From Rhodospirillales bacterium (GTDB lineage: Bacteria > Pseudomonadota > Alphaproteobacteria > ATCC43930 > CGMCC-115725), in the NCBI GenBank assembly GCA_028291405.1, contig JAQGID010000229.1, positions 1 to 50,987 on the forward strand: a stretch of DNA of 50,987 bases, given 5' to 3'. Shown in pieces: positions 23,918-37,926 of the stretch. Made by a program: the position numbers and the translations under genes. How positions within the stretch are numbered: position 1 is the first letter of the stretch; every line of letters starts with the position of its first letter. The notes beneath the pieces were generated by a model. The model saw only the letters and a program-made list of their open reading frames with translations, was not told the origin of the DNA and made no database searches.

Positions 23918-25618
23918 CTAGGCGCGCCTGCCGCTGGCGATCGGAATGACGTTGAGGTCCGGTTCGGCGGCCTGCAGCTTCGCGACCATCGTCTCGAGCT
24001 CAGCCTGGCGATAGGGCTTCGCCAGTCGCGGCAGGCCGAGATCGTCGCCGCCGGGCAGATCGGCGTAGCCGGTGGCGAGAATGATCGGCAATTCCGGCCG
24101 TGCCTGGCGGATCTGCTTGGCGAGCTCGACGCCGGTCATGCCCGGCATCGCATGATCGGTGATCACGAGATCGATCTTCGCCTCGGCGCGGATGCGCTCC
24201 ATCGCGCCGGGCGCCGAGGAGGCGATGACCACCGTGTGGCCGAGGTCGGAGAGCATCGCGGCGGTGCTTTCCGCCACCATCGAATCGTCGTCGACGACGA
24301 GCACGTGGCACGGCTTGCACTCGGCGGCCGCGTTCCGCGCCGGGGCGCCCGTCTCGGTCGTCTGGCCACCCTCGATCACCGGAAACAGCAGCTCGACGGT
24401 GGTGCCGCTGCCAATGCGGCTGGAGATCCGGGTGCCGCCGCCGGATTGCGCCGCCAATCCATAGACCATCGAGAGGCCGAGACCGGTGCCCTTGCCGACG
24501 CCCTTCGTCGTGAAGAAGGGCTCGGCCGCGCGTTTGAGGGTCGCCTCATCCATGCCGCAGCCGGTGTCGGTGACCGAGACGGAGAGGTAATCGCCGGGCG
24601 CCAGGCCCTGCGCGCCGCCGCCGAGCCGGTCGCGGCGCGCCGTCAGGGTGAGGCGCCCGCCCTCCGGCATCGCGTCCCGGGCATTGAGCGCAAGATTGAG
24701 GATCGCGAGCTCCAGCTGGTTGCGGTCGGCGCGGATGAGCGCGAGATCGCCGCTGAAGTCCATGCCGATCTGGATCGACGGGCCGAGCGAGCGCTGCAGC
24801 ATCTCCGCCATGCTGCCGACGAGCCGGGCGACGTCGACGATCTCGGGCTTGAGCTCCTGGCGGCGGGCGAAGGCGAGCATGCGCTTGGTCAGCGCCGCGC
24901 CGCGCTCGCCGCTCTGTATGGCGCCATCGATCAGGCGCTTGGCGATCGGGTCGTTCTGCACCCGCTTGGACAGGAGATCGAGATTGCTCAGCGCCGCCAT
25001 CAGCAGATTGTTGAAATCATGCGCGAGGCCGCCGGTCAGCTGGCCGAGGCTCTCGAGCTTCTGCATCTCGTGCACCTGGGCCAGAGCCATCTCGCGCTCG
25101 CGCGTCCGCTCCTCGACGCGCTGCTCCAGCTCGGCGTTGGCTTGCGCCAGCTCAGCCGTCCGCTCGCGGACACGGTTCTCGAGCTCGATGTTCAGCGTCT
25201 CCAGCTGCCGCGTCTTGCGATACAGCTCGGCGAAGATCCGCACCTTCGCCCGCAGGAGCTCGGGCACGACCGGCACCGGCACGTAGTCGACCGCGCCGTG
25301 CTCGTAGCCCTTGACGCGGTCGAGGTCGGTCATCGCGATCGCCGAGACGAAGATGATCGCCGTCCTCTGGAAGCGCGGATGACCGCGGATCATCGCGGCG
25401 AGCTCGAAGCCGTCGAGGTCCGGCATGCAGACGTCGATCAGCATGACGGCGATCTCCTTCTTCAGGAGGTGCTCCAGCGCCTCCCGCGCCGACCCCGCCT
25501 TGATCAGGTTGTCGCCCAGCCCGTCGAGGATCACCTCATAGCTGAGCAACTTCGCCGGCTGATCGTCGACGAGCAGGATGTTGACCGGATCACTGGGGCT
25601 CATGGCGTTGTCGTTCAT
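23918..25618 (-). CDS. hybrid sensor kinase: receiver - coiled coil - histidine kinase - receiver
   Basis: The 566-residue soluble protein begins with a receiver domain (about 12-130; ILLVDDQ, phospho-Asp D62 in MLIDVCMPDLDG). A coiled coil (about 135-190) leads into the dimerisation domain with H200 in GGLAHDFNNLL. The ATPase domain (about 300-430) has N-box LNLALNARDAMPEGG and G-boxes DTGCGMDE and GKGTGLGLSMVYG. A second receiver (about 450-560; VLVVDDDSM, ITDHAMPGMTG) follows. There is no membrane segment, so its input is probably phosphotransfer to the first receiver. It starts 15 bp after the giant poly-HAMP kinase stop and is surely in the same operon, which makes it a likely downstream partner. 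No HPt or DNA-binding output domain is present. Confidence 0.93.
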   Translation of the reverse strand: MNDNAMSPSDPVNILLVDDQPAKLLSYEVILDGLGDNLIKAGSAREALEHLLKKEIAVMLIDVCMPDLDGFELAAMIRGHPRFQRTAIIFVSAIAMTDLDRVKGYEHGAVDYVPVPVVPELLRAKVRIFAELYRKTRQLETLNIELENRVRERTAELAQANAELEQRVEERTREREMALAQVHEMQKLESLGQLTGGLAHDFNNLLMAALSNLDLLSKRVQNDPIAKRLIDGAIQSGERGAALTKRMLAFARRQELKPEIVDVARLVGSMAEMLQRSLGPSIQIGMDFSGDLALIRADRNQLELAILNLALNARDAMPEGGRLTLTARRDRLGGGAQGLAPGDYLSVSVTDTGCGMDEATLKRAAEPFFTTKGVGKGTGLGLSMVYGLAAQSGGGTRISSRIGSGTTVELLFPVIEGGQTTETGAPARNAAAECKPCHVLVVDDDSMVAESTAAMLSDLGHTVVIASSAPGAMERIRAEAKIDLVITDHAMPGMTGVELAKQIRQARPELPIILATGYADLPGGDDLGLPRLAKPYRQAELETMVAKLQAAEPDLNVIPIASGRRA

Positions 25619-25633
25619 CGCTTTGCCGGTCTC

Positions 25634-31963
<6,330 letters not shown>

Positions 31964-32308
31964 GTTCCTGCTCCTCGTATGACGGACGAAGCGCCGGGCA
32001 ATAACGCACCCGGCCCTTGATTGATCTGCTGCTGCGTCCGGCACGAAAGATTGACCGCACCAAGAAAGTCAACCGATCCGCGCAGACCAAGCGGAATGTT
32101 CGCCAAAATACTCGACTGTCTCGTCAGGGTCACAGTCTCTAAAGATCGATGTCTAAACGCCGTTGCCTGATCCCAAAGGAGTACAAATATCCCAGCGCGA
32201 CTATTTAGATCAACAAGGAACCAAACGGTTGGGCTCAGCGTTTATTTGGCCCCGGGAGGCCTGACGCTACCTTCGAGGCATCTTGAGCCTATCGATCTTA
32301 GCGGACGA
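31964..32308. other. 345-bp intergenic region upstream of the giant kinase, no gene seen
   Basis: The stretch between the giant kinase start and tRNA-Gln is AT-richer than its surroundings, especially 32100-32250. It must carry the kinase operon promoter on the minus strand. On the plus strand GGAAC (32217-32221), 17 bases, then CGTT (32239-32242) matches the EcfG general-stress promoter pattern, but no plus-strand gene follows. I see no convincing open frame. Confidence 0.5.
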
Positions 32309-32383
32309 TGGCTGGGGCGGGAGGGATCGAACCTCCGAATGGCGGAATCAAAATCCGCTGCCTTACCGCTTGGCTACGCCCCA
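32309..32383 (-). tRNA. tRNA-Gln (anticodon UUG)
   Basis: Read on the minus strand, the 75-nt gene starts TGGGGCG at 32383, pairing with CGCCCCA at the 3' end, followed by discriminator G and an encoded CCA (32309-32311). The anticodon loop reads ATTTTGATT, giving TTG for glutamine, closed by a GCGGA/TCCGC-type stem. The T-arm GGAGG-TTCGATC-CCTCC is perfect. The U-A first pair and G73 are normal identity elements for tRNA-Gln. It follows ispE on the same strand. Confidence 0.97.
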
Positions 32384-32482
32384 ACAGAAAGGCCTGACGA
32401 AAGGCCGCGCACCATAACGAGAAAGCCGCGGGGTCGCAACAGCGCCCGAGCCAGCAACATCGCGCGCCGAAGCGATCGATTC

Positions 32483-33370
32483 TCAGGCCGGGCGGTCGGT
32501 GAGCAAGCGGCCGCCGGCGACCCACCAGCCCAGCCGCTCGGCCGCCAAAGAACCCGCGGCGATTACCGCCGCCTCGCGCGTCGCAAAGAGCGCAAAGCAG
32601 GTGGCGCCGCTGCCGCTCATGCGGGCGAGCAGCGCCCCGTCGCAGCCTTCGAGGGCATCGAGCACCGTGGCGATCTCGGGGACGATGGCAATCGCCGGCG
32701 GCGCGAGATCGTTGCCGCGCGACCGCAGCAGCGCCGCGAGCGCCGCGGCATCGCGCGGCGCCTCGGCGAAGCGCGCCGGCGCCGAAAAGGCGCCACGCCG
32801 TGCCTTGAAGACGGCGGGCGTCGGCAAGGCGATGCCGGGGTTGACGAGAACGATGCCGGTCTCGGGCAAAGCTGGCGCAGGCGCGATCGCCTCGCCGATG
32901 CCGCCGAGCCAGGCCGGCCGCGCGAAGAGGCAGACGGGAACATCGGCGCCGAGCGCAACGGCCAGATCGTCCATGGCGGCCGGCGCCAGATCGCCGCGCC
33001 ACAGGCGGGAGAGCGCGACGAGCGTCGCGGCGGCATCGCTCGAGCCACCGCCGATGCCACTGGCGACCGGCAGGTTCTTGGTGAGGCGAAGCGCCGCGGC
33101 GGGGACAATGCCGAGATGCGCTGCAAGGCTTGTCGCTGCGCGAAGCACGAGATTGTCGGCCTCGCCCGCGAGGCTGCCGGCGAAGGGTCCGTCGATCGCG
33201 AAGGAAAGATCGGCTGCCGGCGAGGCGGTCACGACATCGCCGATGTCGGCGAAAGCGACGAGGCTGTCGAGCTCGTGAAGCCCGTCGGCGCGGCGGCCGA
33301 CGACGTGCAGGTAGAGATTGACCTTGGCCGGCGCCGCGACGCGGATCGCGACGGCTTGCTCGCTGCTCAT
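32483..33370 (-). CDS. ispE: 4-diphosphocytidyl-2-C-methyl-D-erythritol kinase
   Basis: This 295-residue GHMP kinase phosphorylates CDP-methylerythritol in the MEP route to isoprenoid precursors. It begins with the family's APAKVNLYLHVVGRRADGLHEL block, has the ATP-binding glycine/serine loop PVASGIGGGSSDAAATL and the C-terminal MSGSGATCFALF motif. ATG 33370 gives the standard N-terminus; the frame upstream is a shadow. It starts 8 bp after the TPR lipoprotein gene and is followed by tRNA-Gln. The TPR/ispE pairing is common in alphaproteobacteria. Confidence 0.96.
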   Translation of the reverse strand: MSSEQAVAIRVAAPAKVNLYLHVVGRRADGLHELDSLVAFADIGDVVTASPAADLSFAIDGPFAGSLAGEADNLVLRAATSLAAHLGIVPAAALRLTKNLPVASGIGGGSSDAAATLVALSRLWRGDLAPAAMDDLAVALGADVPVCLFARPAWLGGIGEAIAPAPALPETGIVLVNPGIALPTPAVFKARRGAFSAPARFAEAPRDAAALAALLRSRGNDLAPPAIAIVPEIATVLDALEGCDGALLARMSGSGATCFALFATREAAVIAAGSLAAERLGWWVAGGRLLTDRPA

Positions 33371-33378
33371 CGTGTCGA

Positions 33379-35139
33379 TCAGCCGCCTTGTGCCGTGCCG
33401 AGGGCGGGCGGCGGCTTGGCGAGGCCGCGATCGAGCTTCGCTTCGATGCCCTTGGCGTCTTGCGCCTCGGGCTTGAACTGCAGCGCCCGACGCCACTGGT
33501 TGCGCGCCTCGACCTCGCGGCCGCTCCGCCAATAGGCGTCGCCGAGGTGATCGTTGATCGTCGGATCCTCGGGCAGCAGCTCGACGGCACGCTCGAGCTG
33601 CTGCGTCGCACGCGGATAATCGCCGACCCGGAAGAGCGCCCAGCCGAGGCTGTCGACGATGTAACCGTCGTTCGGGCGCAGCTTGACGGCGCGCTCGATC
33701 ATGCCGAGCGCCTCATTGAAATGCTGCCCCTTCTCGATCCAGGAATAGCCGAGATAGTTGAGGGCGACAGGCTGCTCGGGCTGCAGCTCGAGCGCATGCA
33801 GCAGATCCGCCTCGGCGCGCTGCCAGTCGCGGGCTCGCTCGAGCGCGACGCCGCGGCTGTAGAACACCGCCCAGTCGCGCGGCGACGCCTGGCGGATCCG
33901 AGCAATCGCCTGATTATAGGCGTCGACCGCCTCGGCGAAGCGGTTCTTGCCGCGCAGGATGTCGCCGAGCTCGATGAGCGGCTGCCGGCTGTCGCGCCGC
34001 TCGGCAGCCATCGCCCGTAGATCGGCAATCGCCTCGTCGGTGCGGCCGAGCGCTTCGAGATTGGCCGCAGCGCCCATCCGCGCGGTCCAGCCGAACGGCG
34101 AGCGCGGCGCGATGGCGCGGTCGATGGCAAGCGCTGCGGCCGGCCGATGCTGCGCCGCCAGGATGTCGGCGACAAGCAGCTGGGCGAATGGGAAATCGGG
34201 CTTCAGATGGAGCGCCAGCCGGCCGTAGATCAGCGCGAGATCCGCCGTCTCCGTCTGGTTGAGCAACGTCGCGAGATCGAAGAGCGCCTCGGCCGCGCCG
34301 TCGGCCGGCGTCGCGATCCGCGGCGGCGGCGGTTTGGCGGCGGCGAGACGGCTCTGCGCGAGGCTGACGAGGTCGTTGTCGGCATTCTCGGCGACGAAGC
34401 GCTCGTAGAGCGTTCGCGCTTCCGGCGTCCTGCCGCTGCGCTCATAGAGGCTGCCGAGCGCATCGACCGACCGCCAGTTCGCCCGCGTCGACGATTGCAG
34501 GACCCGCTTGTATGCCGCCTCGGCGTCGGCGGTGCGGCCCGCGTAATCGGCGATCAGCCCGACATGAAAATCGACCAGCGGGGCGAACCCCTGGACCTCG
34601 CGCAACGGCGCCAGCGCCGGCGCCACCCCGGCCGTGTCGCCCAAGCCGGCCTTGGACCAGGCGATCACGAGCGGCGTCATGAAGCGCTGGATTCCTTCGC
34701 GCGGCAGCTTCTGCGCCGCAGCCGCGGCACCGGCATAATCGCCGGTCTTGAGCTGTTCCAGGGTCAGGACGAGATTCGGCAGCACCGAAGCCCCGTCGAT
34801 CTGGTGGATCCGTTTCGCCAGGACCGTCGCCTCGGCGATGCGGCCTTCGGTGATGTCAAAGACGAAGGTCTTGTTGATCAGCTCGAAGTCTTCGGGATCC
34901 GCCGCCAAGGCACGACCGAAATAGACCGCCGCTGCGGCGTAGTCATGCTCATGCTGGGCGTGACGGCCGGCGAGGTAGCTGCCGAGCGAGCTGGTCTGCA
35001 CCGCCTCGGGCGGTAGATCGGCCGGGGTGGCTTTGCGTTCGGCGCCGCCGCTCGACGTGGCGCAGGCCGCAAGGCACGCGACGAGCAGCATCGCACCCAG
35101 CCTCGACGCCCGTCGCTTGCCGGCCACGCAATTCCTCAT
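33379..35139 (-). CDS. tetratricopeptide-repeat lipoprotein
   Basis: The 586-residue protein has a lipoprotein signal with lipobox LAAC (acylated cysteine at 26), so it should be anchored in the outer or inner membrane facing the periplasm. The rest is a long run of TPR helices; clear units include LNYLGYSWIEKGQHFNEALGM and VDSLGWALFRVGDYPRATQQL, with spacing near 34 residues. TPR proteins of this type scaffold envelope complexes; a precise role is not known to me. ATG 35139 gives the lipoprotein signal and has an AGGATCGAGG purine stretch before it. It lies 49 bp after ETF-QO and 8 bp before ispE, so the three are probably one transcript. Confidence 0.9.
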   Translation of the reverse strand: MRNCVAGKRRASRLGAMLLVACLAACATSSGGAERKATPADLPPEAVQTSSLGSYLAGRHAQHEHDYAAAAVYFGRALAADPEDFELINKTFVFDITEGRIAEATVLAKRIHQIDGASVLPNLVLTLEQLKTGDYAGAAAAAQKLPREGIQRFMTPLVIAWSKAGLGDTAGVAPALAPLREVQGFAPLVDFHVGLIADYAGRTADAEAAYKRVLQSSTRANWRSVDALGSLYERSGRTPEARTLYERFVAENADNDLVSLAQSRLAAAKPPPPRIATPADGAAEALFDLATLLNQTETADLALIYGRLALHLKPDFPFAQLLVADILAAQHRPAAALAIDRAIAPRSPFGWTARMGAAANLEALGRTDEAIADLRAMAAERRDSRQPLIELGDILRGKNRFAEAVDAYNQAIARIRQASPRDWAVFYSRGVALERARDWQRAEADLLHALELQPEQPVALNYLGYSWIEKGQHFNEALGMIERAVKLRPNDGYIVDSLGWALFRVGDYPRATQQLERAVELLPEDPTINDHLGDAYWRSGREVEARNQWRRALQFKPEAQDAKGIEAKLDRGLAKPPPALGTAQGG

Positions 35140-35188
35140 CCTCGATCCTTTCTCGTACGGCGCCGTCACGCGGCTGCCGCCGCAAAAT

Positions 35189-36823
35189 TCACATGTTCGG
35201 GTAGTTGGGGCCGCCACCGCCCTCCGGCACCACCCAGTCGATATTCTGACGCGGATCCTTGATGTCGCAGGTCTTGCAGTGAACGCAGTTCTGCGCGTTT
35301 ATCTGCAGCCGCGCCGCGCCGCCCGCCTCGTCCGTGAGAATTTCGTAGACGCCGGCTGGACAATAACGCTGCTCCGGCGAGTCATAGAGCGCATAATTGA
35401 CCGAGATCGCCAGCGATGGATCACGCAACCGCAGATGCGGCGGCTGATTCTCGGCGTGATTGGTGTTCGAGATGAAAACCGAGGAAAGTCGGTCGAAGGT
35501 AATCTTGCCGTCAGGCTTGGGATAGACAATGGGCGCACATTCGCTCTTCGTCTTGAGCTGCCGATGGTCGGCGTGATTGCGCAAGGTCCAGGGCGCCTTG
35601 CCGCCAAATACGTAGGTGTCGATGGCGGCATAGGCGAGCCCCGCCCAGAGGCCCCAGCGAAAAGCCGGTCGAATGTTGCGGGCGAGGCGCAGCTCATCCC
35701 ACACCCAGCTGCGCGCCAGCGCTTCACGATAGCCGCCGGCGGCCTGAGTTGCGCCGGCGGGATCGAGCCGTGCGAACACTGTCTCCGCCGCGACCATGCC
35801 CGACTTCATCGCGGTGTGGCTGCCCTTGATCTTCGGCGTGTTGAGGAAGCCGGCGGCGCAGCCGATGATACAGCCACCCGGGATCTCGAGCTGCGGGATC
35901 GACTGGAACCCGCCCTCGTTGAGCGCCCGCGCGCCGTAGGAGACCCGCCGGCCGCCCTCGAAGACGCGGCGGATCTCGGGATGGGTCTTGAACCGCTGCA
36001 GCTCCTCGAAAGGGCTGAGATAGGGGTTCTGGTAGTCGAGCCCGACGACGAAGCCGAGCGCGACCTGGTTGTCCTCGAGATGGTAGAGGAACGAGCCGCC
36101 ATAAGTGGCGCTATCGAGTGGCCAGCCGATCGTATGGACGACTCGGCCGGGGTGATGCTTCGCCGGATCGACCTCCCAGAGCTCCTTGACGCCGATGCCG
36201 TAGGTCTGCGGATCGCATTTCGCGGCGAGATCGAACCGCTCGATCAGGGTCTTCGTCAGCGAGCCGCGGCAGCCTTCGGCAAAGAGAGTCTCTTTGGCAA
36301 GCAGCTCGACGCCGTCCTGATAGGTCTCGGTCCGCTTTCCGTCCTTGCCGATCCCCATCGCCCCGGTCGCGACACCGCGGATCCGGCCGTCGTCGTCGTA
36401 AAGGATCTCGGCGCCGGCAAATCCGGCGTAGATCTCGACTCCCAGCGCCTCCGCCTCGCCGGCAAGCCAGCGGCAGAGATTGCCGAGGCTGATGATGTAG
36501 TTGCCGTGGTTCTTCATCTGCGGCGGCGTCGGCAGCCGGATCGCCTTGGTCTTGGTGAGCAGCAGGAAGCGGTCTTCGGTCGCCGGAACCTTGAGCGGTG
36601 CGCCGCGCGCGTGCCAGTCCGGAATCAGCTCGTCGAGCGCGCGCGGCTCGAAGACGGCGCCGGAGAGGATATGGGCGCCGACCTCCGATCCCTTTTCGAT
36701 GACGCAGACCGCGAGCTCGCGCCCCGCGGCGGCGGCGAGCTGCTTCAGCCGGATCGCGGCGGCAAGGCCCGAGGGGCCGGCGCCGACGATCAGGACGTCG
36801 TATTCCATTGTCTCGCGCTGCAT
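35189..36823 (-). CDS. electron transfer flavoprotein-ubiquinone oxidoreductase
   Basis: The 544-residue inner-membrane-associated enzyme passes electrons from ETF to ubiquinone, linking fatty-acid and amino-acid oxidation to respiration. The FAD-binding motif DVLIVGAGPSGLAAA (9-23) and ETF-QO blocks such as GAHILSGAVFEPRALDELIPDW (40s-60s) are plain. The C-terminal 4Fe-4S region has CPAGVYE and CVHCKTCDIKDP and ends WVVPEGGGGPNYPNM, as in the family. Length is normal. ATG 36823 and ATG 36808 are both possible starts. No etfAB genes are adjacent. It leads the TPR/ispE transcript. Confidence 0.96.
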   Translation of the reverse strand: MQRETMEYDVLIVGAGPSGLAAAIRLKQLAAAAGRELAVCVIEKGSEVGAHILSGAVFEPRALDELIPDWHARGAPLKVPATEDRFLLLTKTKAIRLPTPPQMKNHGNYIISLGNLCRWLAGEAEALGVEIYAGFAGAEILYDDDGRIRGVATGAMGIGKDGKRTETYQDGVELLAKETLFAEGCRGSLTKTLIERFDLAAKCDPQTYGIGVKELWEVDPAKHHPGRVVHTIGWPLDSATYGGSFLYHLEDNQVALGFVVGLDYQNPYLSPFEELQRFKTHPEIRRVFEGGRRVSYGARALNEGGFQSIPQLEIPGGCIIGCAAGFLNTPKIKGSHTAMKSGMVAAETVFARLDPAGATQAAGGYREALARSWVWDELRLARNIRPAFRWGLWAGLAYAAIDTYVFGGKAPWTLRNHADHRQLKTKSECAPIVYPKPDGKITFDRLSSVFISNTNHAENQPPHLRLRDPSLAISVNYALYDSPEQRYCPAGVYEILTDEAGGAARLQINAQNCVHCKTCDIKDPRQNIDWVVPEGGGGPNYPNM

Positions 36824-36957
36824 CGGTCCGGGCGGCCTGATACTTCCTGGGGTGAAAACCTCTGCCGCCCCTTATACGAGATCGGCCGCGCAAGCTTATA
36901 GGAAAAGCTGCACAGAATGCTTGCCTGCCCGGCACGCTGCGGCTCTTATCGGCGGCG

Positions 36958-37764
36958 ATGGCCGTGCAGCAAGATTTGCGACAGCTCCTCCGCTGGTATG
37001 TCGAGATGGGGGCCGACGAGGCGATCGGCGAGACCCCGACCGACCGCACGCGCCCGGCCGCGTCGCCGCCTGCGCCGCCGCGCGCGGCAGCGGTACCGGC
37101 ACCGACGGCGCGGCGCATCGCAGCGGTGCAGCCTGGCGACGCTGCAACGGCGAGCGCAGCCGCAATGCGGGCCGCGCACGACATTGCCGAGGCGGCGACG
37201 ACACTGGCTTCGCTCGCCGAAGCGGTCGCCGCCTTCGACGGCTGCGCCTTACGTCGCACGGCGACGACGACGGTCTTCGCCGACGGCAATCCCGGCGCCA
37301 GGCTGATGCTGATCGGCGAGGCCCCCGGCGCCGAGGAGGACCGGCTCGGCAAGCCCTTCGTCGGGCGCAGCGGCCAGCTCCTCGACCGCATGCTTGCGAC
37401 GATCGGCATCGATCGGTCGAGCGCCTACATCACCAACGTCCTGTTCTGGCGACCGCCGGGAAACCGCAAGCCGACGCCGGGGGAGATTGCCGCCTGCCTG
37501 CCCTTCGTGCTGCGCCATATCGCCCTGGTGCGCCCGGCGATCGTCATGCTGTGCGGCGGCACGGCGACGAGCGCGCTGCTCGGCGTTTCCGAGGGGATCA
37601 CGCGGCTGCGCGGCCGCTGGTTCGATCTCGCCGTTCCCGGGCTCGAGCAGCCGGTGCCCACGATCGCGACCTACCACCCCTCCTACCTGCTGCGCTCGCC
37701 GGAACGCAAACGCGAGGCTTGGCGAGACCTCCTGGCGGTCCAAGCACGGCTTGAATCAGCATGA
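36958..37764 (+). CDS. uracil-DNA glycosylase, family 4-like, incomplete Fe-S ligand set
   Basis: The 268-residue protein should excise uracil from DNA. The first about 90 residues are an Ala/Pro-rich extension. The catalytic part has motif 1 [25 protein letters not shown] and [17 protein letters not shown], and ends with a [14 protein letters not shown] motif, all typical of family 4. Compared with the thermophilic family 4 pattern (CxxC, KCRPP, ICxxx), one cysteine of the first pair is replaced (FDGC) and the KCRPP cysteine is tryptophan (FWRPP). Only the cysteines in DGCALRR and AACLPF remain, so a 4Fe-4S cluster seems unlikely. It is divergent from ETF-QO. Confidence 0.9.
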   Translation: MAVQQDLRQLLRWYVEMGADEAIGETPTDRTRPAASPPAPPRAAAVPAPTARRIAAVQPGDAATASAAAMRAAHDIAEAATTLASLAEAVAAFDGCALRRTATTTVFADGNPGARLMLIGEAPGAEEDRLGKPFVGRSGQLLDRMLATIGIDRSSAYITNVLFWRPPGNRKPTPGEIAACLPFVLRHIALVRPAIVMLCGGTATSALLGVSEGITRLRGRWFDLAVPGLEQPVPTIATYHPSYLLRSPERKREAWRDLLAVQARLESA

Positions 37765-37870
37765 AGCAAGGCCTGAATCGGCCTGAGCAAAACCTGAGAC
37801 GAAAATCAAAACTGGCAATAATCCCAGGGTCTTATCTAAAATTAGGGCCAAAGGGGTTGCATTCGGCGGG

Positions 37871-37886
37871 TTAATGTTTTATTAAC
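37871..37886. promoter_or_regulatory. CtrA-type binding site (TTAA-N7-TTAAC)
   Basis: TTAA at 37871-37874, seven bases, then TTAAC at 37882-37886 match the full CtrA consensus, in an AT-rich pocket 41-56 bp before the lytic transglycosylase start. CtrA is the alphaproteobacterial cell-cycle or motility response regulator. A binding site fits control of a peptidoglycan enzyme; this is inference. Confidence 0.55.
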
Positions 37887-37926
37887 TGGCTAGATGGACC
37901 AGTGCACACAGCCAAGACAGTCGGTT

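Noticed and set aside
23707-23949. An 80-codon plus-strand frame between the ThDP enzyme and the hybrid kinase.
   Set aside because: No ribosome site and shadow-like Arg/Pro/Gly composition, and it runs into the end of the opposite-strand kinase gene.
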